A DNA stretch of 64,000 nucleotides. Source: Pseudomonas orientalis. Its GTDB lineage: Bacteria > Pseudomonadota > Gammaproteobacteria > Pseudomonadales > Pseudomonadaceae. Location of the stretch: the NCBI RefSeq assembly GCF_002934065.1, contig NZ_CP018049.1, positions 1,424,501 through 1,488,500 of the forward strand, read 5' to 3'. Position numbers and translations under genes: made by a program. The notes under the pieces are model-generated. The model saw only the letters and a list, made by a program, of their open reading frames with translations, was not told where the DNA came from and did not search any database. Positions 54,128 through 63,566 of this stretch are shown here, one piece after another (position 1 is the stretch's first letter; every line of letters begins with the position of its first letter).

Positions 54128-54544
54128 ATCGCAAGGCCATATCAAGCTAGCCTTGCAGGCTCACAGAACGCAATGACATGGTCGGAATGTTACTGCCGGC
54201 TGCGGTATCTGGCAAGAAGCCGTTGTAAAGCAGCACTAGCGCTTCTGATACTTTTTTTGTCAGAAAGAAATTGAAAATAAATAACAAAATTCGCCGTGCG
54301 CTTGGTCACACCTTCGGTGGGCCGCTCAGTTAGTATCGACGCCGTTCTACGTTCGTCATCCTGTGAGTCAGCCGGGTCAATGAGCAAGGTTTTGGACCCG
54401 CCGCCACGGGCTAGTAATCCGTGCCGGATTGATGCGGAGGGCCCGTCAACCCTGCCGCCTCATAGAACGCAATGACAGCATTCGAAGGCCCACGTGTTCC
54501 GGTAAGTGCGCTGGAGGTAAGGCCCAACGCTTGGAGGGCCGAGT
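54128..54544. other. 417-base region without a clear gene, with an 18/19 direct repeat
   Basis: CTCACAGAACGCAATGACA at 54160-54178 and CTCATAGAACGCAATGACA at 54459-54477 are direct repeats differing by one base, 299 bases apart. The segment between is AT-rich near 54250-54295. No ribosome-binding site or clear gene is present, apart from a 65-codon frame on the minus strand starting at a TTG, which I do not accept. It may be a leftover insertion, a duplication, or a leader region for the downstream short gene. Confidence 0.6.
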
Positions 54545-54643
54545 ATGTCTAAGTTTGCACGACGTACGTGGAACCTCGTAGTGAATGCCCTGCGTGTTTA
54601 TCACGTATGGGTATTCCTGCGGGACAGCTTCGATGACCTGTAA
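54545..54643 (+). CDS. Probable 32-residue short protein
   Basis: An ATG at 54545 with GGAGGG 6 bases upstream opens a 32-codon frame (MSKFARRTWNLVVNALRVYH... ending in FDDL). It has a basic N terminus, a hydrophobic middle of about 15 residues and an acidic end, consistent with a small membrane-associated peptide. An intrinsic terminator 16 bases after the stop makes a compact unit. No homologue is known to me. The ribosome-binding site and terminator are the evidence for a real gene; its function is unknown. Confidence 0.5.
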   Translation: MSKFARRTWNLVVNALRVYHVWVFLRDSFDDL

Positions 54644-54658
54644 GGTCTGAGAAGTGGG

Positions 54659-54689
54659 GCCGCCTCGATTCAGTTCGAGGCGGCTTTTT
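54659..54689 (+). terminator. Intrinsic terminator after the short gene
   Basis: GCCGCCTCGA and TCGAGGCGGC pair around TTCAGT and are followed by TTTTT on the plus strand. On the minus strand no T run follows, so it belongs to the plus-strand short transcript and not to nhaA. Confidence 0.9.
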
Positions 54690-54708
54690 GGTGTTTGGCG
54701 ATCACCTG

Positions 54709-55893
54709 CTAGGAAGTGACGGCTTTCCTGCGACTGGCCATCGCCGTCACCGCATAACCGATACAGGCCGCCAATATCGAACCGGTCAGAATCCCCATGC
54801 GATCCTCGCCGGCAAACTCGCTGACACCCGGTACGAAGGCCAGTGAGCCGACAAACAGGCTCATGGTAAAGCCGATACCACACAGAATCGCTACCCCCAG
54901 CACCTGGCCCCAGTTAGCGCCGCTGGGCAGTGAGGCGATGCCGGTCTTGATGGCCAGCCAGGTCAGGCCGAACACACCGATGGTCTTGCCGATCAACAGG
55001 CCGGCGGCAATGCCCATGGGCACGTGGTGGGTAAAGCTCTCGAGGCTGACGCCGGTGAGGGACACCCCAGCGTTGGCAAACGCGAACAACGGCAGTATGG
55101 CGTAGGCCACCCATGGGTGCAGGGCATGCTCCAGAGTCAGCAGGGGCGAGGTTTCGGCATTGCGGGTGCGCAATGGAATGCAGAACGCCAGGGTCACCCC
55201 GGCCAACGTGGCGTGCACGCCGCTCTTGAGTACGCACACCCACAGGATCAGGCCGATGATCAGGTACGGCCCAAGCTTGACCACGCCCATGCGGTTCATC
55301 GCGATCAAGGCGATCAGGCAGGCCGCTGCGCCTGCCAGGGATGCGCCGGACAGGTCGGCGGAATAGAACAGCGCAATGACGATGATGGCGCCCAGGTCGT
55401 CGATGATTGCCAGGGTCATCAGGAACAGTTTCAACGACACCGGCACGCGTTTACCCAGCAGTGCCAGCACGCCCAGCGCAAAGGCGATATCCGTGGCCAT
55501 CGGGATCGCCCAACCGGCGAGGGCCGCAGGGTTGTCCTTGTTCAACGCCCAGTAGATGAGCGCGGGCACGACCATGCCGCCGATCGCCGCCGCACCCGGA
55601 AGCACCACTTGCGACGGTTTGGACAGGTGCCCATCGAGCAGCTCGCGCTTGACCTCAAGACCGATCAGCAGGAAGAACAACGCCATCAGGCCGTCATTGA
55701 TCCACAGCAAGGCGGGCTTGGCGATCTGCAGCGCGCCAACCTGGGCCACCACGGGCGTGTCGAGAAAGGCGCCGTACAGGTGCGACAAAGGTGAGTTGTT
55801 GATAATCAGCGCCAAGGCGGCGGCAGCGATCAGCAACAGGCCGCTGGCGGCCTCCAGCTGGAAGAAACGAGTGAAAGTGCTACGCAGAGGCAA
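54709..55893 (-). CDS. nhaA: Na+/H+ antiporter NhaA
   Basis: NhaA exchanges protons for sodium or lithium across the inner membrane. The 394-residue product has about 12 hydrophobic segments. The ion-binding region shows [21 protein letters not shown] with the paired aspartates characteristic of NhaA, and earlier [19 protein letters not shown]. It is of normal length. The gene is alone on its strand, facing the short-gene terminator. The upstream region (55894-56108) has a palindromic GGGTACCC run near 55926. Confidence 0.95.
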   Translation of the reverse strand: MPLRSTFTRFFQLEAASGLLLIAAAALALIINNSPLSHLYGAFLDTPVVAQVGALQIAKPALLWINDGLMALFFLLIGLEVKRELLDGHLSKPSQVVLPGAAAIGGMVVPALIYWALNKDNPAALAGWAIPMATDIAFALGVLALLGKRVPVSLKLFLMTLAIIDDLGAIIVIALFYSADLSGASLAGAAACLIALIAMNRMGVVKLGPYLIIGLILWVCVLKSGVHATLAGVTLAFCIPLRTRNAETSPLLTLEHALHPWVAYAILPLFAFANAGVSLTGVSLESFTHHVPMGIAAGLLIGKTIGVFGLTWLAIKTGIASLPSGANWGQVLGVAILCGIGFTMSLFVGSLAFVPGVSEFAGEDRMGILTGSILAACIGYAVTAMASRRKAVTS

Positions 55894-56108
55894 GGGATGC
55901 TCTCCAATCCAGGTTCAATAGGTGGGTACCCTAACCCGTACCGTTAGTTGTTAAAACAAAAGTTATATTCTTATTTGTTATAAGCGTAGGGCAGCGCTAG
56001 CGTTGCGTCTAAGCCTAGCAATTGTGTGTCCAATTGAGTCTTCACTGTATCTGTGTGCAGTGTAGGAAACCCCCTAATATCGGGCTGAAATCCTTAGAGA
56101 AGTCCCTC

Positions 56109-57203
56109 ATGAGCGACCACCGTCCCTGGGCCCGCGAAGCCATCCGTATCATTGAAGCGGATTTCCAGCGCAGCGCCGACACCCACCTGATCCCGTTGCC
56201 ATTGCCGGGCTTGCCGGGTATCGAGTTGTACTTCAAGGATGAGTCCAGCCATCCGACCGGCAGCCTGAAGCACCGGCTGGCCCGTTCGCTGTTCCTGTAC
56301 GCATTGTGCAACGGCTGGCTGAAGCCGGGTGCACCCGTGATCGAGGCTTCCAGCGGCTCGACGGCCATTTCCGAAGCCTATTTCGCGCGCCTGCTCGGCC
56401 TGCCGTTCATTGCCGTGATGCCCGCCACCACCTCCCAGGAGAAGATCGCCCAAATCGCCTTTTATGGCGGCAAGAGCCATCTGGTGCAGGACCCTACGCA
56501 AATATATGCCGAGTCCGAACGTCTGGCGCAGGAGCGCGGCGGCCACTTCATGGACCAGTTCACCTACGCCGAGCGCGCCACCGACTGGCGCGCGAACAAC
56601 AACATCGCCGAGTCGATCTTCCAACAGTTGCGTTTCGAGCAACACCCGGAGCCGAGTTGGTTGATTTCCAGCCCCGGAACCGGCGGCACTACCGCGACCC
56701 TGGGACGCTATGTGCGCTATCGCCAGCATTGCACCCGCGTGCTGTGTGCCGATGCCGAACGTTCGGTGTTTTTTGATTATTACCTGAGCGGCGACGCCAG
56801 CCTGCGCCTGGACTGTGGTTCGCGGATCGAAGGCATTGGCCGGCCACGGGTCGAGGCCTCGTTTTTGCCGGCGGTGATCGATGCGATGGTCAAGGTGCCG
56901 GACGCGCTGTCCCTGGCGGCCATGCATTACCTGGCCGAGCGGTTGGGCCGGCGGGTAGGGGGGTCCAGCGGGACGAATCTGATCGGTGCCCTGGTGGCTG
57001 CGCAACAGATGAAAGCGGCGGGGGAGTCGGGGTCGATCGTGGCGATTCTATGTGATGGGGGAGAGCGCTATGCCACCACTTACTACGATCAGGCGTGGCT
57101 GGCGGGGCAGGGCTATGACTTGCAAGGATTGATCGCGGCCGTTGCAGCAAGTGTCGAACACGGTGATGCGCTACCCGACACTGTCCTGCGCGCTAATATC
57201 TGA
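56109..57203 (+). CDS. PLP-dependent cysteine synthase/desulfhydrase family protein (Cds1-like)
   Basis: A 364-residue fold-type II PLP enzyme. The lysine for PLP is Lys54 in [13 protein letters not shown], followed by [21 protein letters not shown] (the substrate loop), and [13 protein letters not shown] (phosphate loop). Such proteins resemble cysteine synthase but a related Cds1 acts as L-cysteine desulfhydrase, producing sulfide and pyruvate. The reaction here is not proven. ATG 56109 was chosen over an in-frame start at 56022 because the family homology begins there. It is followed by a REPIN. Confidence 0.82.
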   Translation: MSDHRPWAREAIRIIEADFQRSADTHLIPLPLPGLPGIELYFKDESSHPTGSLKHRLARSLFLYALCNGWLKPGAPVIEASSGSTAISEAYFARLLGLPFIAVMPATTSQEKIAQIAFYGGKSHLVQDPTQIYAESERLAQERGGHFMDQFTYAERATDWRANNNIAESIFQQLRFEQHPEPSWLISSPGTGGTTATLGRYVRYRQHCTRVLCADAERSVFFDYYLSGDASLRLDCGSRIEGIGRPRVEASFLPAVIDAMVKVPDALSLAAMHYLAERLGRRVGGSSGTNLIGALVAAQQMKAAGESGSIVAILCDGGERYATTYYDQAWLAGQGYDLQGLIAAVAASVEHGDALPDTVLRANI

Positions 57204-57218
57204 CACACCACGAACCAA

Positions 57219-57309
57219 ATGTGGGAGGGGGCTTGCCCCCGATTGCGGTGTGTCAGTCAAAGAGGCTCCAACTGAACCACTGCTATCGGGGGCAAGCCCC
57301 CTCCCACAT
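57219..57309. repeat. REPIN between the Cds1-like gene and the flavoprotein gene
   Basis: Inverted REP pair from ATGTGGGAGG to CCTCCCACAT, with GTGTGTCAGTC in the loop, as in other copies here. It occupies nearly the whole 110-base space between the two convergent genes and may serve as a transcription stop for both. Confidence 0.92.
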
Positions 57310-57313
57310 GTTC

Positions 57314-58927
57314 TCAGGCCTCGATGCCCAGCATGTCCCGCGCCAAGGCCTCGGCAATCCGAATGCCATCGACACCTGCCGACAGAATGCCCCCGGCATA
57401 ACCCGCGCCTTCACCGGCCGGGAACAAGCCTTTCACATTCAGGCTCTGCATCGATTCATCACGGGTGATCCGCAGCGGCGATGAGGTGCGGGTCTCGATG
57501 CCGGTTAAGACCGCGTCGTGCAGCGAGTAGCCTTTGATCTGCTTCTCGAATGCCGGCAAGGCTTCGCGGATGGCTTCGATGGCGAAGTCCGGCAGGGCCA
57601 GGGCCAAGTCACCCAGGGATACCCCCGGCTTATAGGACGGCTCCACGCTGCCGATAGCCGTGGACGGCTTGCCTGCGATGAAATCGCCGACCAACTGCGC
57701 CGGGGCTTCGTAATTGCTGCCGCCGAGCACGTAGGCATGGGACTCCAGGCGCTCCTGCAGTTCGATACCGGCGAGCGGCCCGCCCGGGTAGTCCACCTCA
57801 GGCGTAATGCCGACCACGATGCCCGAGTTGGCATTGCGCTCATTGCGCGAATATTGGCTCATGCCATTGGTCACGACGCGATTGGGTTCCGACGTCGCGG
57901 CCACCACGGTACCGCCAGGGCACATGCAGAAGCTATAGACCGAGCGACCGTTTTTGGCGTGATGCACCAGCTTGTAATCGGCGGCACCGAGTTTCGGGTG
58001 CCCGGCGTATTTGCCCAGGCGTGCGGCGTCGATCAACGATTGTGGATGTTCGATACGGAAACCCACCGAGAACGGCTTGGCCTCCATGTACACGCCACGG
58101 CTGTGAAGCATGCGGAAGGTGTCGCGGGCACTGTGGCCCAGCGCAAGGATCACGTGCCTGGAGAGGATGTGCTCGCCGCCGTCGATGACCACGCCATTCA
58201 ACTGGCCATCTTCGATCAGCACGTCGGTGACCCGTTGTTCGAAGCGCACTTCACCGCCCAGGGCGATGATCTGCTGGCGCATGTTTTCCACCACGCCGGT
58301 CAGGCGGAACGTGCCGATATGCGGTTTGCTGACATACAGAATCTCTTCCGGCGCGCCGGCCTTGACGAACTCGTGCAGCACCTTGCGCCCGTGGAATTTC
58401 GGGTCCTTGATCTGGCTGTACAGCTTGCCGTCGGAGAAGGTCCCGGCGCCGCCTTCGCCGAACTGCACGTTGGACTCGGGGTTGAGCACGCTTTTGCGCC
58501 ACAGACCCCAGGTGTCCTTGGTGCGTTGGCGCACTTCCTTGCCACGTTCGAGGATGATCGGCTTGAAGCCCATCTGTGCCAGCAGCAGCCCGGCGAAGAT
58601 TCCGCATGGGCCGAAACCGACTACCACCGGCCGTTCGACCAGGCCATCCGGTGCCTTGCCCACCACGTGGTAGCTGACATCCGGCGCCGGATTGACGTTG
58701 CGATCATCGGCAAACTTGAGCAGCAGGGCCGCTTCGTTCTTCACATTGAGGTCGACGGTGTAGATGAAGCACAATTCCGAGGACTTCTTGCGGGCATCAT
58801 AGCTGCGCTTGAACAGGGTGAAATCGAGCAGGTCATCACTGGCGATGCCCAGGCGCTGCACGATGGCAGGCCGCAGGTCTTCTTCGGGATGGTCGATGGG
58901 CAGCTTGAGTTCGGTGATTCGTAACAT
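57314..58927 (-). CDS. NAD(P)/FAD-dependent oxidoreductase (COG2509)
   Basis: A 537-residue flavoprotein of the uncharacterised FAD-dependent dehydrogenase class. The dinucleotide-binding motif is VVGFGPCGIFAGLLLAQMGFK (about residues 102-121), with a second one near LSRHVILALGHSARDTF and a C-terminal GEGAGYAGGILSAGVDGIRIAEAL FAD motif broken by no frameshift. Homologues occur widely in bacteria but the substrate is unknown. It is a single gene with its own promoter region at 58928-59033. Confidence 0.85.
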   Translation of the reverse strand: MLRITELKLPIDHPEEDLRPAIVQRLGIASDDLLDFTLFKRSYDARKKSSELCFIYTVDLNVKNEAALLLKFADDRNVNPAPDVSYHVVGKAPDGLVERPVVVGFGPCGIFAGLLLAQMGFKPIILERGKEVRQRTKDTWGLWRKSVLNPESNVQFGEGGAGTFSDGKLYSQIKDPKFHGRKVLHEFVKAGAPEEILYVSKPHIGTFRLTGVVENMRQQIIALGGEVRFEQRVTDVLIEDGQLNGVVIDGGEHILSRHVILALGHSARDTFRMLHSRGVYMEAKPFSVGFRIEHPQSLIDAARLGKYAGHPKLGAADYKLVHHAKNGRSVYSFCMCPGGTVVAATSEPNRVVTNGMSQYSRNERNANSGIVVGITPEVDYPGGPLAGIELQERLESHAYVLGGSNYEAPAQLVGDFIAGKPSTAIGSVEPSYKPGVSLGDLALALPDFAIEAIREALPAFEKQIKGYSLHDAVLTGIETRTSSPLRITRDESMQSLNVKGLFPAGEGAGYAGGILSAGVDGIRIAEALARDMLGIEA

Positions 58928-59033
58928 GACAGGATCCGGTAGGCGGCGGGCAAGAAGGCCGGCTGTTTTGCAAACCGGCGATTATAAGCCCCAATAGGGT
59001 TTTTCCGTCAGGTTAAAACGATGCAAGCTGCAA

Positions 59034-59705
59034 TCAGTCCTCTCGCGAGCCGCCGAACGCCGCACAACCACGCTGTACCTGGCCGTTGACACGCAATTCG
59101 GCGCTCATGTGCTGCAGGCTGCCGCTCACGCTGTCGACGCAGCGCTGCGGGGCGACCCACAATTCGATGTGCTGGTGATTGGCATCGGTCATCAGATTGA
59201 AGCGCCCGTCACCCAGTTGCTCTTCGACATAAGGCACCGCCAGAGGCGGCTGGCCTTCGCGTTCCAGCACCATGCCCTTGGCCGTGACGCTCATCGCCCA
59301 GGCCGGCTTATGGCCGTTTGCCCGCAGGATCATGCGCTTGAAGTCCGGGTCATTGCAGGCCGATGTCGAGCGCTCCACGCGATACAACTGTTGCAGGTCC
59401 ACCGAGCCCTGGGTGCCGCTGGCGACGCCGGAAAACTTGCCGCGCAAGTCGGCAAACAACGTGCCTTGCTGGCCGGCCAGGGAGGCGGCTTCCTGCAGGA
59501 TGCTGGTGCCGGCGGTATCGTTGACCACGTAGTTGCGCTGGTCGCCGCAGGGTTGGAACAGCAGCTTGCCGTCAACTGCCGTCAATTCGCCCTGCATGCG
59601 GGTCAGCCCGACGGTAGACAGCCTGGCCGGCTCGCTGTCGAACATCTGGCAAGCGGCGAACAAGGGGAACAGGGCTAGCAGGGTAAGGGTCGAGGCGGCA
59701 CGCAT
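59034..59705 (-). CDS. Lipoprotein of the COG3650 type
   Basis: From ATG 59705 the product is 223 residues with a lipoprotein signal (LLALFPLFAACQ, Cys19). The middle part, MQGELTAVDGKLLFQPCGDQRNYVV, suggests a small beta-barrel fold like NlpE/COG3650. Four further cysteines (CGDQ, SACND, RCVD, GCAAF) could form two disulfides. A nine-residue upstream extension from 59732 is less likely. Function unknown. Confidence 0.65.
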   Translation of the reverse strand: MRAASTLTLLALFPLFAACQMFDSEPARLSTVGLTRMQGELTAVDGKLLFQPCGDQRNYVVNDTAGTSILQEAASLAGQQGTLFADLRGKFSGVASGTQGSVDLQQLYRVERSTSACNDPDFKRMILRANGHKPAWAMSVTAKGMVLEREGQPPLAVPYVEEQLGDGRFNLMTDANHQHIELWVAPQRCVDSVSGSLQHMSAELRVNGQVQRGCAAFGGSRED

Positions 59706-59800
59706 TTTCGGTCTCCAGACAAGTGCCGTCACGTTACGCAGGCTCGCGCCGCATCACAAGTGTGCGGCGCAGCTTCAGGCGATTCTTACAACCCTGAAAC

Positions 59801-60400
59801 TCAGCCCACGATAAAAGTCTGACCGGTCTGCAAGCCCTCGACACTTTTCGCGTAGGCCAAAGCCACTTCGGCGCCTGCTACCGGTTTGAACCCACGGAAA
59901 TAGGGGGCGTAGCTGCCCATGGCTTCCACCAGCACCGTCGGGCTCACGGAGTTGACGCGCAACCCCCGGGGCAGTTCGATTGCTGCGGCTTTGACGAAGG
60001 CGTCCAGCGCACCGTTGACCAGCGCCGCCGAGGCACCTGTGCGGATCGGATCACGGTTCAGGATGCCGCTGGTGAAGGTAAACGACGCGCCATCATTGGC
60101 GAACTCGCGGCCGATCAGCAGCAGGTTGACCTGGCCCATCAGCTTGTCACGCAAGCCCAGTTCGAAGTCGGTTTGGCTCATCTCTCCCAGCGCCACGAAG
60201 TTCACGTTGCCTGCCGCGCAGATCAGCGCGTCGAACGTGCCGGTCTGCTCGAACAGCTTGCGTATCGAGGCGCTGTCGCTGATATCGACTTGGAAGTCGC
60301 CGCTGTTACGACCGATGGCAATCACGTCGTGACGCTGCGCCAGCTCGGCCTTGACTGCCGAACCGATCGTGCCGCCGGCACCAATCAAAAGGATTTTCAT
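59801..60400 (-). CDS. Short-chain dehydrogenase/reductase
   Basis: A 199-residue SDR, shorter than the classical 250 residues. The nucleotide-binding motif is LLIGAGGTIGSAVKAEL at the N terminus. The catalytic Tyr-Lys pair expected in YxxxK is replaced by ASAALVNGALDAFVKAA, so the Tyr is missing while the Lys is present. A catalytic change or a non-enzymatic role is possible. It is divergent from the next LysR gene with 104 bases between the start codons, so this regulator probably controls it. Confidence 0.85.
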   Translation of the reverse strand: MKILLIGAGGTIGSAVKAELAQRHDVIAIGRNSGDFQVDISDSASIRKLFEQTGTFDALICAAGNVNFVALGEMSQTDFELGLRDKLMGQVNLLLIGREFANDGASFTFTSGILNRDPIRTGASAALVNGALDAFVKAAAIELPRGLRVNSVSPTVLVEAMGSYAPYFRGFKPVAGAEVALAYAKSVEGLQTGQTFIVG

Positions 60401-60504
60401 CGTACTGTTCCTCCAGGAGTGAGATGAAGGTTCAGTCTAGAGTGGCTTTTTCCGTGGATAAACGCGCTAATGGGCAACCGTTGGTTTTCAATTGGAAACA
60501 ATCG

Positions 60505-61419
60505 ATGAGCGAAATGGACGATCTGGCGGCTTTCGCCGTATTGATCGAAGCCGGCAGTTTCACCCTGGCGGCCGAGCAACTGGGGTGCAGCAAGGGGCAA
60601 TTGTCCAAGCGGATCAGCCAGTTGGAAGCGCAGTTCGGCGTGGTGCTGCTGCATCGCACCACTCGCAAGCTGAGCCTTACTGCGGCGGGCGCGGTGTTGC
60701 TGCCCCAGGCACAAGCGCTGGTGGTGCAGGTGGAACGGGCGCGTCAGGCACTGGCACGGCTTAAGGATGACTTGGCCGGGCCGGTGCGTATGACGGTTCC
60801 GGTTTCATTGGGAGAAACATTCTTCGATGGCTTGTTGCTGGAGTTTTCCAAGCAATACCCCCAGGTGCAGATCGAACTGGAACTGAACAACGGCTATCGA
60901 GACCTGGCACGGGACGGATTCGATCTGGGCGTGCGCTCGGGGGCCATCGAGAATGAGCGTCTGGTGGTCAAGCCTCTGCTGGCCTGGCACGAGATGACCT
61001 GCGCCAGCCCGGCTTATCTGCAACAGCATGGCGAACCGCTGTGCCCGGCGGATCTGGCGGGCCACACCTGTTTGCTCAACAGTCACTACAGCGGCCGCGA
61101 GGAATGGCTGTATCACCAGCGGCATGAGCTTCTGCGTGTGCGCGTGAGTGGCACCTTCGCTTCCAACCACTACAACCTGTTGAAGAAGGCCGCATTGGTG
61201 GGCGCCGGTATCGCGCGGCTGCCGTCGTACCTGCTGCCGGCGGAATTGGCTGACGGTCGATTATGCTGGCTGTTGCGTGACTATCAGACGCGCAGCCAGC
61301 CGATGTACCTGGTTCATCCCTATCAAGGTGGCCTGCCGCGCCGCACCCAGGTACTGGCCGACTACCTGGTGGACTGGTTCAAGCGCAGCGGTGCAACCCT
61401 GGATCGCCTTCAGCGGTAG
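60505..61419 (+). CDS. LysR-type regulator next to the SDR and bufferin genes
   Basis: From ATG 60505 the product is 304 residues. It has the LysR helix-turn-helix (FTLAAEQLGCSKGQLSKRISQLE) and an effector domain of the AraC-like PBP2 CrgA type. It is divergent from the SDR gene and its last 10 bases overlap the end of the DoxX gene, which is on the other strand. It more likely controls the SDR than the bufferin genes, whose promoter lies 2.5 kb away. An upstream in-frame start at 60424 adds 27 unlikely residues. Confidence 0.85.
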   Translation: MSEMDDLAAFAVLIEAGSFTLAAEQLGCSKGQLSKRISQLEAQFGVVLLHRTTRKLSLTAAGAVLLPQAQALVVQVERARQALARLKDDLAGPVRMTVPVSLGETFFDGLLLEFSKQYPQVQIELELNNGYRDLARDGFDLGVRSGAIENERLVVKPLLAWHEMTCASPAYLQQHGEPLCPADLAGHTCLLNSHYSGREEWLYHQRHELLRVRVSGTFASNHYNLLKKAALVGAGIARLPSYLLPAELADGRLCWLLRDYQTRSQPMYLVHPYQGGLPRRTQVLADYLVDWFKRSGATLDRLQR

Positions 61420-61895
61420 TGCCGAGCGATCCAGTGGTCGATGGATAACCGGCCCGGGCCCCTGGCCACCAACAGTAATAACAGCGCAATCCAGGTGCCA
61501 TGGGTGGGGTAGGCGTCCGGGTAGACAAACAACTGAATGGTCAGGGTCATGCCGATCAAGGCAAGGGCCGAGAATCGCGTGGCCAATCCCAGCAGGATCA
61601 GCACCGGGAAAAAGTGCTCGGCAAATGCCGCCAGGTGCGCGGCGACTTCGGGGGACAACAGCGGGACATGATATTCGCTGCGAAACAGTGGCAAGGTCGA
61701 GGCAGCAAGTCTGGGTTCGCCGAGTTCGAAGGTGCCATTGATCAGGTCGATGGTAAAGCCTTCGACCTTGGTTTGCCCCGACTTCCAGAACACCGCCGCG
61801 ATGGAGAAACGGGCGATAAAAGCGATCAGGCTGTAAGGGGTTTTTTCGAGAAGGGCTATGGCCTGTTTCAGCAGGCCGGCAGCGGAACTGTTCAT
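61410..61895 (-). CDS. DoxX family membrane protein (BufD-like)
   Basis: A 161-residue inner-membrane protein of the DoxX family, with four predicted membrane segments (for example FFPVLILLGLATRFSALALIG). It is the last gene of the four-gene operon. DoxX-like proteins accompany DUF692/DUF2063 genes in bufferin (bufABCD) and gold-induced (gig) operons. A role in transport or membrane redox of the modified peptide is inferred. Its start overlaps bufC by 4 bases. Confidence 0.82.
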   Translation of the reverse strand: MNSSAAGLLKQAIALLEKTPYSLIAFIARFSIAAVFWKSGQTKVEGFTIDLINGTFELGEPRLAASTLPLFRSEYHVPLLSPEVAAHLAAFAEHFFPVLILLGLATRFSALALIGMTLTIQLFVYPDAYPTHGTWIALLLLLVARGPGRLSIDHWIARHYR

Positions 61896-62668
61896 GGCGA
61901 TACCTTTTGTTCCAGGTGTAAGTGAGCGATGGCGTCGTGCCTGATCAACAGCGTCAGGCAGCGATGCAGGTCGAATTCGGAGGAGGCCTGCAAGGCATGC
62001 TCCACCGCCATTTCCAGCCCCGTGCCCTGGTTCAGGCAGTTGATAAAGGCCACCGAGCCGCTGTCGATGGCGAAAGTCTTGACCGCCAGCCCGTGGCGCA
62101 ACACCAATGCGTTCTGCGCAGGCCAGGGGTTGAAATCAGCGAGACCGCCGTCAGTCTGGTGCGCGGCCCATATCGCCACCACCGCATGGGCAGAGCGCAA
62201 GGTGGCAAGCGATGGATGCAGTTGCAGGCTTGACTGCCCGAGGTTGGCCTGGCCCTGAAGGTGCTGAAGAATATGCTGCTGGCACAGCGCCGGCGTGTCG
62301 GCTGCGTGATAGGCACGCACCCGCAGGCGCTCCAGTCGTGCGACATCCGCCAGGTAAGGCACGCTGTCGGCCGGTTCGAATACCTGAATAAAATCGGCCA
62401 ATCGGCTGCCGTACTCGTTGATCAGCGGGCTGGCAGGCGGGTTGGCCTGGACGAAAAGGCCGGCCATGGCGCGAAAGAACTCATCGCCCACCAGTTGCAA
62501 CGTCACCGGATAACTGGCCGCCAAGGCATTGATCAGCGAGCCATGCACATTGTTGCGATACACCGCAAAGCGGCTGGCGGGGTCGGCGCCGTTGCTGCTG
62601 AACAGGCCATCCGGGCAGCCACCGTGCGCCGCGAGCAGGGCATCGGCAAACGCGCTCTGGACACTCAT
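61892..62668 (-). CDS. DUF2063 protein, RiPP maturation partner (BufC-like)
   Basis: From ATG 62668 the product is 258 residues with the DUF2063 N-terminal region ([32 protein letters not shown]) followed by a second, less conserved domain. DUF2063 proteins are partners of DUF692 oxidases and are proposed to recruit the precursor peptide. Starting at 62668 gives a 4-base overlap with bufB, while an in-frame start at 62692 lies further inside it. No metal-binding motif is visible. Confidence 0.86.
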   Translation of the reverse strand: MSVQSAFADALLAAHGGCPDGLFSSNGADPASRFAVYRNNVHGSLINALAASYPVTLQLVGDEFFRAMAGLFVQANPPASPLINEYGSRLADFIQVFEPADSVPYLADVARLERLRVRAYHAADTPALCQQHILQHLQGQANLGQSSLQLHPSLATLRSAHAVVAIWAAHQTDGGLADFNPWPAQNALVLRHGLAVKTFAIDSGSVAFINCLNQGTGLEMAVEHALQASSEFDLHRCLTLLIRHDAIAHLHLEQKVSP

Positions 62669-63543
62669 GACATCACCCGCGACAGATGCCATTCGGCTTG
62701 CCGGGCCTCGGCGTGCAGCACGCTGAAGGCCGGCACCCGGTTATCGCGCTCGATCAGTGTGGCGACCGGCCCCGTACGTTCGAGCACCTGTTCGTAGAGT
62801 CGCCACACGGCATCATCGACCGGCGCACCGTGATCATCGATGAGCAGTCGGTCGCCCAGGCTGTCGGTGTCTTCGGCAAAGCCGGCCAGGTGTACCTCGC
62901 CGACGGCATGCAAAGGCAAGGCATCGATGTAGGTCAGCGCATCACGCTGATGATTGATGCACGACACGTAGACGTTATTCACGTCCAGCAGCAAACCGCA
63001 GCCGGTGCGCCGAACGATCTCGCTGATGAAGTCGGTTTCGTCCAGGGTGGAGCGCTGGAACTGCACATAAGTCGACGGGTTCTCCAGCAGCATCGGCCGC
63101 TTGAGCGTGCTTTGCAGCTGGTCTATGTGCTCGCATACCCGAGCCAGCGCTTGCGCATCGTAGGCCAGGGGCAGCAGGTCATTGAGAAATACCGGGCCGT
63201 GGCTGGACCAGGCCAGGTGTTCGGAAAATGCGTGGGGTTGATAGCGATCGATCAGCCTGGCCAACCTCGCCAGGTGCTGAGGGTTCAGTGGACTTTCGCC
63301 GCCGATGGAGAGGCCCACGCCATGCAGTGACAGTGGGTAGTGCTCGCGGACCAAGCCCAGGTGGTGGTGAAAAGGCCCGCCGGCAACCATGTAGTTTTCG
63401 GCATGCACTTCGAAGAAACCGACGTCGGGGCGGGTCTCAAGCACGTGCTGGATGTGCTCGGTCTTCAGTCCCAGCCCGGCCCTGTGAGGGAGGCCGGGCA
63501 CCTGAGCCGGTGAGACCGTGGGGGAGAGTGAAAGCGTCATCAT
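62665..63543 (-). CDS. DUF692 multinuclear iron oxidase (BufB-like MNIO)
   Basis: A 292-residue TIM-barrel protein of the MNIO family (DUF692), non-heme multi-iron enzymes that oxidise cysteines of RiPP precursors, as in MbnB. Metal-ligand-like residues stand in [66 protein letters not shown] and TLIERD. GAGGA lies just before the ATG. It is 23 bases after the precursor gene. Modification of cysteines in that peptide to oxazole-type rings is the expected reaction, from studies of bufferins. Confidence 0.9.
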   Translation of the reverse strand: MMTLSLSPTVSPAQVPGLPHRAGLGLKTEHIQHVLETRPDVGFFEVHAENYMVAGGPFHHHLGLVREHYPLSLHGVGLSIGGESPLNPQHLARLARLIDRYQPHAFSEHLAWSSHGPVFLNDLLPLAYDAQALARVCEHIDQLQSTLKRPMLLENPSTYVQFQRSTLDETDFISEIVRRTGCGLLLDVNNVYVSCINHQRDALTYIDALPLHAVGEVHLAGFAEDTDSLGDRLLIDDHGAPVDDAVWRLYEQVLERTGPVATLIERDNRVPAFSVLHAEARQAEWHLSRVMS

Positions 63544-63566
63544 CAGTCCTCAGGTTTTTTTTGGAT

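Noticed and set aside
54190..54387. 65-codon minus-strand frame between the direct repeats
   Set aside because: It starts with TTG, has no ribosome-binding site and crosses an AT-rich tract that looks non-coding.
59801..61419. The LysR gene at 60505 as regulator of the bufferin operon
   Set aside because: It is divergent from the SDR gene and only converges with the end of the bufferin operon, so SDR control is the more likely role.
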